Shown here one piece after another: positions 15,140 through 21,453 of a stretch of 21,453 nt of DNA. The stretch spans positions 1-21,453 of the forward strand of contig JBGUUT010000026.1 of assembly GCA_045133795.1 (NCBI GenBank). Reading direction: 5' to 3'. The translations under genes and the position numbers were made by a program. Each line of letters opens with the position of its first letter. The stretch's first letter is position 1. Source of the DNA: RGIG8597 sp045133795 (lineage in GTDB: Bacteria > Spirochaetota > GWE2-31-10). The notes below the pieces were generated by a model, which was not told where the DNA came from, ran no database searches, and was given only the letters and a program-made list of their open reading frames with translations.

Positions 15140-15748
15140 TTATTCGTCATATTGAGGTTGTGCTTTGAATTCCGGAGCATTCCAGTTAATTTTTGCAAGT
15201 TCAGCTTCCAATTCTGCAAAATCTTTTTCAGCCTGTAATTCAGCAAAAGCAGCTTTGTTTTCTTTCATTACTTGGCTGATTTTGTTTTTTATGTCGCCGA
15301 GTTTTGCCAATACATAAACTTCATAAGCATCCGCATTTCCGTCGCCGTCTTTATCAAGCTCATAAATTTCTTGTTGTACAATCGTAGAACCGGAAAGTGT
15401 ATTTGCAGTCAAAGATTTTGAAATACTTGCACTTAATTCTGTTGCAATACCTTCATTTGCAGCAGCGGCTTCTCCTAAGTGGTCTTTGATATGATTAGTT
15501 ACGGTTCGACTGACATTGTTTGACAATTCATTACGTGCTCTGTTTTTTGCAACATCTAATGCCAACGCCATACTTGCTTTTGTAGCACTGTGAGCAGCAT
15601 AAAGAGCATTTTCTTCTTGCGGTGGCATGGTGAACCAAACCGGCAAATCCATTCTTTTCTTTGAGCCTTTTGTCTGTGCCGAACTTCCGCAACTGCACAA
15701 AGCCAATGCAGAAACCGCTGCAACTAAAATCATAAAAAATCTTTTCAT
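15140..15748 (-). CDS. LPP20-like lipoprotein
   Basis: The N-terminus MKRFFMILVAAVSALALCSC is a lipoprotein signal. C20 (after Leu-Cys-Ser) fits the lipobox better than C18 (after Leu-Ala-Leu). LPVWFTMPP and LYAAHSATKASMALALDVAK are typical of the LPP20 fold, a small alpha/beta domain seen in envelope lipoproteins and flagellar-associated proteins such as FlgP. A loop DKDGDGNADAYE looks calcium-binding-like, but one loop does not make an EF-hand. The C-terminus is helical (residues about 150-190). AGGAG precedes the ATG. It is the last gene of the minus-strand run after the CBM26-like lipoprotein, with a repeat hairpin between them and a terminator after it. Confidence 0.82.
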   Translation of the reverse strand: MKRFFMILVAAVSALALCSCGSSAQTKGSKKRMDLPVWFTMPPQEENALYAAHSATKASMALALDVAKNRARNELSNNVSRTVTNHIKDHLGEAAAANEGIATELSASISKSLTANTLSGSTIVQQEIYELDKDGDGNADAYEVYVLAKLGDIKNKISQVMKENKAAFAELQAEKDFAELEAELAKINWNAPEFKAQPQYDE

Positions 15749-15795
15749 ATTTTAACTCCTTTTATTTTGAAAAAATTTATTCCTTAAATTAGGGG

Positions 15796-15852
15796 GACAA
15801 GGAAGCTGTCGGTTAGTGAGCGAAGTCGAACTACAGACAGCTTCCTTTTGTC
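15796..15852. repeat. Hairpin repeat, copy 1
   Basis: GACAAGGAAGCTGTC pairs with GACAGCTTCCTTTTGTC (two-base bulge) around a 25-base loop, GGTTAGTGAGCGAAGTCGAA plus CTACA. A second copy lies at 18361-18405 with the same loop apart from one base. No T-run follows on either strand, so it is not a standard intrinsic terminator. It lies between the stop of the CBM26-like gene and the start of the LPP20-like gene. Confidence 0.88.
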
Positions 15853-15892
15853 TAAAGTACAAATTGTCTATGCAGACAATGTGTTTCTATAA

Positions 15893-16591
15893 TTATAAAT
15901 CAGGTTTACTTGAATACTCTGAAACAGCGAGGGTATTAGCATTCGGTACAAAATAGGTATAATAATCACAATTAACCCAGCTGGTTATAATGCCGTCATT
16001 ACTTCTAAAACGAACATTCGGATAAATTGTTTCTGCATAATACCAACCGTCATAGAGATTAGTCATTGTTTTTCTTCCACGTCCATAATTTCCATATTCA
16101 ATCTGAGGGGAACCCCAATCAAGTTCTCCTTTATAAAAATAAACATTATATGTAGGTAATGTAGATGTATATTTATATGAATTATATACACACTCAATTT
16201 TACCGTTGTCATTGTCATAGGATATATACCATGGGGTAAAATAAGGGGAATCTATATGAAGGTAGTCATCTCTTGTCTGTTCGCCCCAACCTTCAGAAGT
16301 TGGTTTACTATGAAAAATTACCCACGGCCACTTTTCTGTTGCCGGGAACCTTACTGTTGCAAAGTACCATCCGTCCCCATCATAAAACATTGGCTGATCC
16401 TTGCCGCTACTGTTGCTTCCCCAAGAATATACATAAACATTATCCCAGTTAGTCGAGTTATTATAAAAATAAACAGTGCATGAAGCTTCCGTATTCCCCT
16501 CGTACATCTCGATACAGCCGTTATCTTTGTAGAAGTCTTCGCAACTAAACATTGTGAATATTGTTATTAAAAAAATTGCTAATCTTTTCAT
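15893..16591 (-). CDS. Lipoprotein with two domains resembling starch-binding module 26
   Basis: The start is ATG 16591 (MKRLAIFLITIFTMFSC), because AGGAGA lies at 16606-16601, nine bases upstream. A longer frame from 16624 overlaps the previous gene and would spoil the signal. C17 is the likely lipidated residue. Domain 1 (about 28-120) has TVYFYNNSTNWDNVYVYSWG, then MFYDGDGWYFATVRFP. Domain 2 (about 125-232) has YNVYFYKGELDW, MTNLYDGWYYAETIYP and VRFRSNDG. The aromatic pattern with 'W..VY.Y.W' and 'GWY' resembles CBM25/26 modules that bind starch-like glucans, but this is from memory of the fold pattern. It is coupled to the CsgG-like gene upstream (21 bases). Surface carbohydrate binding is inferred; another beta-sandwich adhesin is possible. 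Confidence 0.65.
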   Translation of the reverse strand: MKRLAIFLITIFTMFSCEDFYKDNGCIEMYEGNTEASCTVYFYNNSTNWDNVYVYSWGSNSSGKDQPMFYDGDGWYFATVRFPATEKWPWVIFHSKPTSEGWGEQTRDDYLHIDSPYFTPWYISYDNDNGKIECVYNSYKYTSTLPTYNVYFYKGELDWGSPQIEYGNYGRGRKTMTNLYDGWYYAETIYPNVRFRSNDGIITSWVNCDYYTYFVPNANTLAVSEYSSKPDL

Positions 16592-16611
16592 ATCTTTTGT
16601 TCTCCTAAACA

Positions 16612-18333
16612 TTAGAACTGGCAACCGAATGCGATTTCTAGTTTTCTGTCTTTTCCGTAGAATCCGCCGGTAGTGGAAACACGTGGAGTAAATGATTTGT
16701 TCCCCGTGATTTTCGTGTAAATATCTTTTGCGTGTTTTGCAACGCCGAACGGATATGACGATGAAATCAATATTGGAAGACCGACACCGAGAAGTACGGG
16801 AATTCCGACAATACCGATTATAAGAGGTATACCGGCACTGATTGAACCCATTTTCTCTTCATAGAATCTGAGTTCATCTTCATTATAAAATCTACCATCC
16901 TTGATTCTATCAATCTTGTCATAATATACAGTTAATGCAGTACTACAGTAATCGAAATAACAAAAGCCGGCGATTGTCATTGCAAGTCCTGCTACGGTAA
17001 TCATGGTACCGACTGTCGCCAGTGCAGCTCCGGCACCGATGTTCTTTTTGTAGACCTCGTGAACTTTTTTTGTGTCTGTCGGGTCTATTTTCCATTTTTG
17101 CTGAAAGTATTTTGCAAGGAATTTTTTTTGTGCTGGAGACAGCGGAGCATTTTCATATTCCTTAGAAACGGAAAAATCTATGTTTGCTGATTTCTTTTTG
17201 TTTTGCTTAGCCTGTTCCGTTCTGCGTTCAAAATCAGCCAAGTCTTTTTCAAGGTCATTGACGAATTTTTCTTTCCAATGTTTTGGCGTAGATTTCTCTG
17301 ACTGTTTGGCTAATTCTTGTTCATGTTGATTTGCCTGTCCTGTCGGTTGCTGTTTAGCTTGTTCATGGCGTTGTTTAATCAACTCCATTTTACGTTGTTT
17401 TTCGAGTTCTAACTCACGCTGTTTGGCAAGCTCTGCTTCCCGTTGTTTAGCCATTTCCAGTTCACGTTGCTTTGCAAGTTCGGCTTCACGCTTTTTTGCT
17501 TGCTCATGTTGTTGCTTAATCAGCTCCATTTTACGCTGTTTTTCCAATTCAGCCTCACGTTGTTTGGCAAGTTCAGCTTCACGCATCTTTGCCTGTTCAT
17601 GCTGTTGTCTGATTAGCTCCATTTTACGCTGTTTTTCTAATTCAGCCTCACGTTGTTTGGCAAGTTCAGCTTCACGCTTCTTTGCTTGTTCATGTTGTTG
17701 TCTGATTAGCTCCATTTTACGCTGTTTTTCCAATTCGGCTTCACGTCGCTTGGCAAGTTCCATTGCACGTTGTTTAGCTTGTTCAGCCTCTCGCTGTCTG
17801 GCGAGTTCTATTTCATGTTGTCTAACTGCTTCTCTTTCTCGTTGAATTTCTGCAACTATTGAATAGGTGAATTTATCTGCAATTTTTTCAACAGATACCA
17901 ACAAATCTTCTTGTGTTCTGATAAAGTCTTTTTCGGCAAATTCAGCAATACCGGTTTTTACACTGATACCGCGAATGTTTACTACAGCTTGATTTTGTAA
18001 AGCAGTAATTATCCCGATTACTACTATTTCCGCACCGGCAAGTTTACCGACTTCCATCATGCTTGATTCGTCAAAGTCGTCACTGCTTTGAAATTTTAAT
18101 TCTTTCATCGCTTTATCAAGCTGTGAACGTTCTACGACTCTGTACGCTTTACCCTGTATTAATCGGGTTATGAAATTATCCAATGCTACTTCTGCATATA
18201 AAGGATCAAATTTTCCTTTTATTATAAACGGTAAGACTGCCACACGTTTTTCCTGTGAGGCAAAATCGTCGGCGGTAACATTGAAAATTGCACACACCGA
18301 CATCATAATTAATACAATTAACTTTTTTTTCAT
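16612..18333 (-). CDS. CsgG-like protein with a charged coiled-coil repeat insertion
   Basis: This is a 573-residue paralogue of the adjacent 333-residue protein. There is a signal peptide (1 to about 21), then a CsgG-like domain (about 29-140): RVAVLPF, AYRVVERSQLDKAMKELKF, and GKLAGAEIVVIGIITAL followed by NIRGISVKTGIAEFAEKDF. Residues about 165-345 are almost entirely Lys/Arg/Glu/Gln/Ala repeats. The C-terminal part (about 386-573) matches the paralogue: FSVSKEYENAPLS, two hydrophobic segments (about 433-460 and 500-525) and a final STTGGFYGKDRKLEIAFGCQ ending in Phe. CsgG forms the outer-membrane curli pore; whether this protein forms a pore is unknown. ATG 18333 has AGGAGA ten bases upstream. 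The CBM26-like lipoprotein gene follows at once. Confidence 0.8.
   Translation of the reverse strand: MKKKLIVLIMMSVCAIFNVTADDFASQEKRVAVLPFIIKGKFDPLYAEVALDNFITRLIQGKAYRVVERSQLDKAMKELKFQSSDDFDESSMMEVGKLAGAEIVVIGIITALQNQAVVNIRGISVKTGIAEFAEKDFIRTQEDLLVSVEKIADKFTYSIVAEIQREREAVRQHEIELARQREAEQAKQRAMELAKRREAELEKQRKMELIRQQHEQAKKREAELAKQREAELEKQRKMELIRQQHEQAKMREAELAKQREAELEKQRKMELIKQQHEQAKKREAELAKQRELEMAKQREAELAKQRELELEKQRKMELIKQRHEQAKQQPTGQANQHEQELAKQSEKSTPKHWKEKFVNDLEKDLADFERRTEQAKQNKKKSANIDFSVSKEYENAPLSPAQKKFLAKYFQQKWKIDPTDTKKVHEVYKKNIGAGAALATVGTMITVAGLAMTIAGFCYFDYCSTALTVYYDKIDRIKDGRFYNEDELRFYEEKMGSISAGIPLIIGIVGIPVLLGVGLPILISSSYPFGVAKHAKDIYTKITGNKSFTPRVSTTGGFYGKDRKLEIAFGCQF
17299..17841 (-). repeat. 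Coding repeat for a charged helical rod
   Basis: The repeat lies inside the 573-residue CsgG-like protein. Eight-residue blocks of the type REAELAKQ, REAELEKQ and RKMELIRQ recur, with a larger 31-codon (93 bp) unit: the segment encoding MELI recurs on the plus strand at 17707, 17614 and 17521 (93 bp apart), then at 17380. The absence of Pro and Gly suggests one long helix or coiled coil of roughly 180 residues. The 333-residue paralogue has a Ser/Pro/Tyr linker of about 25 residues at this place. Confidence 0.9.
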
Positions 18334-18360
18334 TCCAAAAAATCTCCTACGTAATGGAAA

Positions 18361-18405
18361 GAAAGCTGTCGGTTAGTGAGCAAAGTCGAACTACAGACAG
18401 CTTTC
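18361..18405. repeat. Hairpin repeat, copy 2
   Basis: GAAAGCTGTC (18361-18370) pairs with GACAGCTTTC (18396-18405). Compared with copy 1 at 15796-15852, the 25-base loop differs by one base (CAAAG for CGAAG). One stem pair changes from G-C to A-T on both sides, a compensatory change. It lies between the two CsgG-like genes. Confidence 0.88.
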
Positions 18406-18414
18406 CGCATTTCA

Positions 18415-19416
18415 TTAGAACTGACAACCGAATGCGATTTCTAGTTTTCTGTCCTCACCGTTGAATCCGCCGGTAGAAGAAATACGCGGAGTAAAAGAAC
18501 GCTGACCTGTAAACTTCGTATAGATTCTCTTAGTTGCATCAGCAATCATGAACGGCCATGATGACATTGCTAACAAAGGAAAACCTACAGCTAAACAACT
18601 AACCATTGCTATAGGAAAACCTATAAATAAAAAAGTGCCAAAATCTCCCGCTCCTGCGAGTATTGGCATCATCATAAGACCAATTAAACTAACAGTCCCA
18701 CCGACAGTAGCTAATGCGATTCCGGCACCGAGATATTTTTTGTACATATAATGAACATTATAAGTATCTCGCGGATCTATTCCCCATTTTTCTTGGAAAA
18801 ACTTAACTAAGAATTTTTTGTCAGAATGTGAAAGTGGAATATTTCCGTATTCTTCGCTGATTGAAAAGTCCATAGCCGGTGCCGGGCTTGCGTAGTTTGG
18901 TGTACTGAAATTGTTTGTACCGTAACTTGGTGCAGTAGAAGCACCTGCATCAGAAAGTTTTCTTGCTATTTTTTCTACTACTGTCAACAGTTCATCTTGT
19001 GTTTTGATGAATTCTCTTTCGGCGAATTCCGCAATACCGGTTTTTACGCTGATACCGCGAATGTTTACTATAATTTGATTTTTCAATGCTGTAACGATTC
19101 CGATTGCTACGATTTCCGCACCGGCGAGTTTACCGACTTCCATCGCACTTGATTCGTCGAAGTCGTTTCCGCTTTGGAATTTCAATTCTTTCATCGCTTT
19201 ATCAAGCTGTGAACGTTCTACGACTCTGTAGGCACCGCTTTTGATTAATTCTGTCGTGAAGTTGTCTTGTGCAACTTCTGCATATAAAGCGTCAAAATTA
19301 CCTTTTACGGAAAAAGGCAAGATAGCAACACGTTTTTCTGTCGCAAATTCTGCGGCTGTAACGTTGAAAAACACGCCAACCAACATCGTAATTAATACAA
19401 ATAACTTTTTCTTCAT
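18415..19416 (-). CDS. CsgG-like protein (short paralogue)
   Basis: The 333 residues begin with a signal peptide (MKKKLFVLITMLVGVFFNVTA). The CsgG-like domain follows (about 28-140), with RVAILPFSVKGNFDALYAEV, YRVVERSQLDKAMKELKF, VGKLAGAEIVAIGIVTALKN and SVKTGIAEFAEREF. A short low-complexity linker rich in Ser, Pro, Tyr and Asn (about 157-180) replaces the long helical insert of the neighbour. Then come FSISEEYGNIPLSH, hydrophobic segments (about 229-285) and the shared end SSTGGFNGEDRKLEIAFGCQF. The two paralogues match closely over both ends, so they arose by tandem duplication. AAGGAG before the ATG and a promoter with a 17-T spacer upstream make it the first gene of the operon. Likely periplasmic or outer-membrane; export function is inferred from the family only. 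Confidence 0.82.
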   Translation of the reverse strand: MKKKLFVLITMLVGVFFNVTAAEFATEKRVAILPFSVKGNFDALYAEVAQDNFTTELIKSGAYRVVERSQLDKAMKELKFQSGNDFDESSAMEVGKLAGAEIVAIGIVTALKNQIIVNIRGISVKTGIAEFAEREFIKTQDELLTVVEKIARKLSDAGASTAPSYGTNNFSTPNYASPAPAMDFSISEEYGNIPLSHSDKKFLVKFFQEKWGIDPRDTYNVHYMYKKYLGAGIALATVGGTVSLIGLMMMPILAGAGDFGTFLFIGFPIAMVSCLAVGFPLLAMSSWPFMIADATKRIYTKFTGQRSFTPRISSTGGFNGEDRKLEIAFGCQF

Positions 19417-19447
19417 CTCGAAGTTTCTCCTTGCTTAAAATGTGAGA

Positions 19448-19477
19448 ATGTTGTAAAAAAAAAAAAAAAAATGTCAA
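19448..19477 (-). promoter_or_regulatory. Predicted promoter of the minus-strand operon with a poly-T spacer
   Basis: On the minus strand TTGACA (19477-19472) is followed by 17 T and one A, then CAACAT (19453-19448). That gives an 18-base spacer and a -10 keeping the key A2 and T6. A start near 19441 leaves about 25 bases to ATG 19416, including AAGGAG. Nearly the whole spacer is one homopolymer, so slippage would change promoter spacing. Confidence 0.55.
19455..19471. repeat. Homopolymer tract, 17 A on the plus strand
   Basis: It lies in the 92-base gap between the divergent genes starting at 19416 (minus) and 19509 (plus). I count seventeen consecutive A on the plus strand, read as T on the minus strand. 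I see no other mononucleotide run of this length in the window. Confidence 0.97.
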
Positions 19478-19508
19478 CTTCTTAATAAGAAATTAGGAGG
19501 CTTCCGCT

Positions 19509-21269
19509 ATGAAGAAGCGTATTTTTGTATTTTCAATGATTTTTGCGGCAATAATTCACGCCCGGGCGGCGAATTACCCCGACTGGCTTAAGAAACCGCC
19601 GGTTTCGCAATATAAAATTTATGCGTCCGGTATCGCCGGGAAGCGTAACGCCGCAGCGAATTTGGCAAGGGCTGAGCTGTCTCGTGTGGTTGCCGTGCGT
19701 ATTTTGAACTGCATGGAAGAAATGGAACGAGAACTTACCGGCTCGGTCGACGGCGAATATGACGGCGATATGGTCAAGGCGATGTCGAAGCATGTTTCGT
19801 CTGCCGTGTTGAAACATTCTAGAATTGAAGACGTTTTTCAGGATAGGGGAAACTTTTATGTGCTCGTTTCCATCGATTTGGCTGATTTGCAAAGTTTCGG
19901 CGGTCAAAATCTTAATAAGGCTGCAGCGAAAATCAATACATCGCCGGTTTCTCCGGTAAAAGAAAAGGGGGTCGTGACTGATATTCAATCTCATGAACGC
20001 CCGGCGGAAGTCGAGGTGTCGGAAAGTCAACCTTATTGGCTTACGAAATTCCCGGCTGTAGACGGTTATTATACGGGTATCGGTGAAGGTTCTACTTTGC
20101 AGACAGCACAATCTCAGGCTATTTCTATGATTGCTTCTCAGATTAATGTGAAGATTAAAGCTGAAAATTCGAGCCTTATGGAGGATATTAACGGAAAAAC
20201 GAGAGACGAATTTTCGCAGGTAATCGAATTGTCGTTGATGAATGAACTGGATGATTTGGAATTTATGGGAGCGTACAAGTCGCCGGAGAATGTTTATTCG
20301 GTATATTATCGACTTAGTATTGCTCAATATCGTGCTAAGCAAAATGAAAAAAAGCAGTCTGCCGTAAATAAGGCTGTCAATTTTTATAAGGAATCACAGG
20401 TGACAAATGATTCGGCTTTGCGATTGAAATATTTACTTACAGCATACAAGGAAATTCTTTTGTATATAAATGAAGATTTAACGGTACAATTCGGCGGAAA
20501 GAATATTGCATTGCAGACTGCACTTTTTGCGGAAATTCAAAGCTACGTAAGCAATATAAAAATAGAAGCCGTATCGTTGCCCGGTAGAAGTTCGCTTCTT
20601 GATGAGAGCCCGAAAAAGGCAACAGTAAAAGTAGTTTACGGTAATGCCGGCACTCCTATAAAATCTTTTCCGATGAAAATCGTTAATAAAGATAATCGCC
20701 TGAAGGTAAAAGGACAGAGTTTGACGGATAACAGTGGAAATATTACCTATTCAATAAGTAATTTCGGTTCTTACGGTACCAGAAGTTTTACGGTAAGTCC
20801 GGATTTAATTTCATTTTTGAATAGCGGAGAGGAAAATAATTTTTTAATGTCTCAGCTTTCTTCTTTCGCATTACCAAAGTTTTCTGTATCGGTAGAATAT
20901 TATCGTCCTACTTTTACTGTTCGCTTAGAACTTTCAGAAGATTTAAAACAGAAGATTTCTATTAAGAAACAGATTATGTCCGGTATTAAACAGTTGTTGG
21001 AAAAGGAACTTAATGTCGCCGTTGCAGAAAACGAAGCTGATTATATCGCAGAATTTTATGTAGAATCAGAGACTTTGACGTCTGATTATTCCGGACAACA
21101 TTTTATCAAGCTATCTTTATCCGGAGAGGGAGTCAATTCAAAAGATGGAAGTGAGATATTTTCATTTACGCTTCCTCCGGTAAAGGGTGGAGGAACAAGT
21201 GAGTCCGTTGCGGTACAAAAAGCAGTTGAAAATCTTTTAAAAGAACTTGCAAAGGTTGAAATAAATTAG
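19509..21269 (+). CDS. Secreted protein with two LPP20-like domains
   Basis: The 586 residues begin with a signal peptide (MKKRIFVFSMIFAAIIHARA). The first LPP20-like domain (about 22-130) has YPDWLKKPP, YKIYASGIAGKRNAAANLAR and FYVLVSIDLADL. The second (about 175-280) has YWLTKFPAVDGYYTGIGEGS, AQSQAISMIASQINVKI and VYSVYYRLSIAQYRAK. A helical stretch, a beta-rich Ig-like segment (about 370-440) and a final alpha/beta domain (about 460-586) follow. The arrangement resembles FlgT/LPP20 envelope proteins. AGGAGG at 19495-19500 supports the ATG. The gene is divergent from the CsgG-like operon, and LPP20 folds occur on both sides, so I infer a shared envelope complex. The 5' part is richer in G+C than the 3' part. 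Confidence 0.78.
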   Translation: MKKRIFVFSMIFAAIIHARAANYPDWLKKPPVSQYKIYASGIAGKRNAAANLARAELSRVVAVRILNCMEEMERELTGSVDGEYDGDMVKAMSKHVSSAVLKHSRIEDVFQDRGNFYVLVSIDLADLQSFGGQNLNKAAAKINTSPVSPVKEKGVVTDIQSHERPAEVEVSESQPYWLTKFPAVDGYYTGIGEGSTLQTAQSQAISMIASQINVKIKAENSSLMEDINGKTRDEFSQVIELSLMNELDDLEFMGAYKSPENVYSVYYRLSIAQYRAKQNEKKQSAVNKAVNFYKESQVTNDSALRLKYLLTAYKEILLYINEDLTVQFGGKNIALQTALFAEIQSYVSNIKIEAVSLPGRSSLLDESPKKATVKVVYGNAGTPIKSFPMKIVNKDNRLKVKGQSLTDNSGNITYSISNFGSYGTRSFTVSPDLISFLNSGEENNFLMSQLSSFALPKFSVSVEYYRPTFTVRLELSEDLKQKISIKKQIMSGIKQLLEKELNVAVAENEADYIAEFYVESETLTSDYSGQHFIKLSLSGEGVNSKDGSEIFSFTLPPVKGGGTSESVAVQKAVENLLKELAKVEIN

Positions 21270-21292
21270 TTTTTTTCTTTCTTAATTAAAAA

Positions 21293-21330
21293 AGGAGGCA
21301 CAAACTTTCAAACGAAAGTTTGTGCCTCCT
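21293..21330 (-). terminator. Terminator of the minus-strand Rpn-family gene
   Basis: Seventeen perfect base pairs form, AGGAGGCACAAACTTTC (21293-21309) with GAAAGTTTGTGCCTCCT (21314-21330), around the loop AAAC. On the minus strand a T-run follows. On the plus strand no T-run follows, so it belongs to the gene at 21343. It may also slow plus-strand transcription from the LPP20-like gene. Confidence 0.85.
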
Positions 21331-21342
21331 CATTGCTAATTG

Positions 21343-21453
21343 TTATAGTTTCTCTATTTCCTCAACCGACAAACCGGTAACTAATGCGATTTGGTCTTGC
21401 GGTAAACCTAAGTCTATTAGATTTCTCGCAGTTTCAAGTTTGGCTTGCGTGAT
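21343..21453 (-). CDS. Rpn-family nuclease/putative transposase, C-terminal fragment (5' end outside window)
   Basis: Translating from the window edge gives 36 residues before the stop, including ITQAKLETARNLIDLGLPQD and ALVTGLSVEEIEKL. This helix-turn-helix-like tail (A-R-N-L-I-x-L-G-L-P, I-A-x-V-T-G-L-S-x-E-E-I) is characteristic of the C-terminus of Rpn/PD-(D/E)XK recombination-promoting nuclease proteins, which are often multicopy in treponemes and other gut bacteria. The catalytic domain is outside the window, so intactness cannot be judged. Confidence 0.75.
   Translation of the reverse strand: MTQAKLETARNLIDLGLPQDQIALVTGLSVEEIEKL

Noticed and set aside
15300..15400. EF-hand in the LPP20-like lipoprotein
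   Set aside because: DKDGDGNADAYE matches a calcium loop, but flanking helices of an EF-hand are not evident and a single loop is weak evidence.
16592..16624. Longer N-terminus for the CBM26-like lipoprotein
   Set aside because: It would overlap the upstream gene, lacks a ribosome site and puts charged residues before the lipoprotein signal. AGGAGA at 16606-16601 points to ATG 16591.
17423..17845. Ser/Cys-rich open frame on the plus strand
   Set aside because: It is the antisense of the Lys/Glu/Gln repeat of the CsgG-like protein. The repetitive composition keeps the frame open, and there is no ribosome site or signal.
19533..20342. 269-codon open frame on the minus strand
   Set aside because: It lies wholly antisense to the double-LPP20 gene, which has a strong ribosome site, signal peptide and recognisable domains. 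The antisense product is Arg/His-rich and resembles nothing.

Overview
The window is AT-rich and gene-dense. It has Shine-Dalgarno-led starts (including GTG and TTG), several Sec signal peptides and lipoproteins, a C-terminal-Phe outer-membrane barrel, and the tail of an Rpn/PD-(D/E)XK nuclease-transposase protein. Together these suggest a diderm anaerobe. My best guess is a gut- or oral-type spirochaete close to Treponema; this rests on family resemblance only and is not proven by the sequence.

Positions 1-1558 hold a short plus-strand group: the 3' part of an acidic protein I do not recognise, a NUDIX hydrolase with a TTG start, and a small MTA/SAH-nucleosidase-like protein. Positions 1647-6173 encode three cell-envelope proteins: a large secreted protein with a 51-residue tandem repeat and C-terminal TPRs, a predicted outer-membrane beta-barrel, and a membrane-anchored SLT-like protein whose catalytic Glu position is Asp.

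Positions 6192-10229 form an aromatic 2-oxoacid fermentation cluster: iorA, iorB, a phenylacetate-CoA-ligase-type enzyme and a double-ACT protein. IorA lacks the usual C-terminal ferredoxin domain. A terminator hairpin sits between iorB and the ligase. Positions 10246-14950 form a riboflavin operon: promoter, FMN riboswitch with terminator, ribD, ribE, ribBA, ribH and a radical-SAM gene whose start overlaps the ribH stop. The gene order resembles Bacillota rib operons. Two plus-strand terminators and one minus-strand terminator separate it from the next region.

Positions 15087-21269 form a divergent envelope locus. On the minus strand, reading from 19416 down, are two paralogous CsgG-like proteins (one carrying a long charged repeat insertion), a lipoprotein with two domains resembling starch-binding module 26, and an LPP20-like lipoprotein. 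On the plus strand is a protein with two LPP20-like domains. Two copies of a covarying hairpin repeat lie between the minus-strand genes. The predicted minus-strand promoter has a run of 17 T between its -35 and -10, a layout typical of phase-variable promoters. I consider this locus the best candidate for an undescribed system in the window. The window ends in the C-terminus of an Rpn-family protein on the minus strand.
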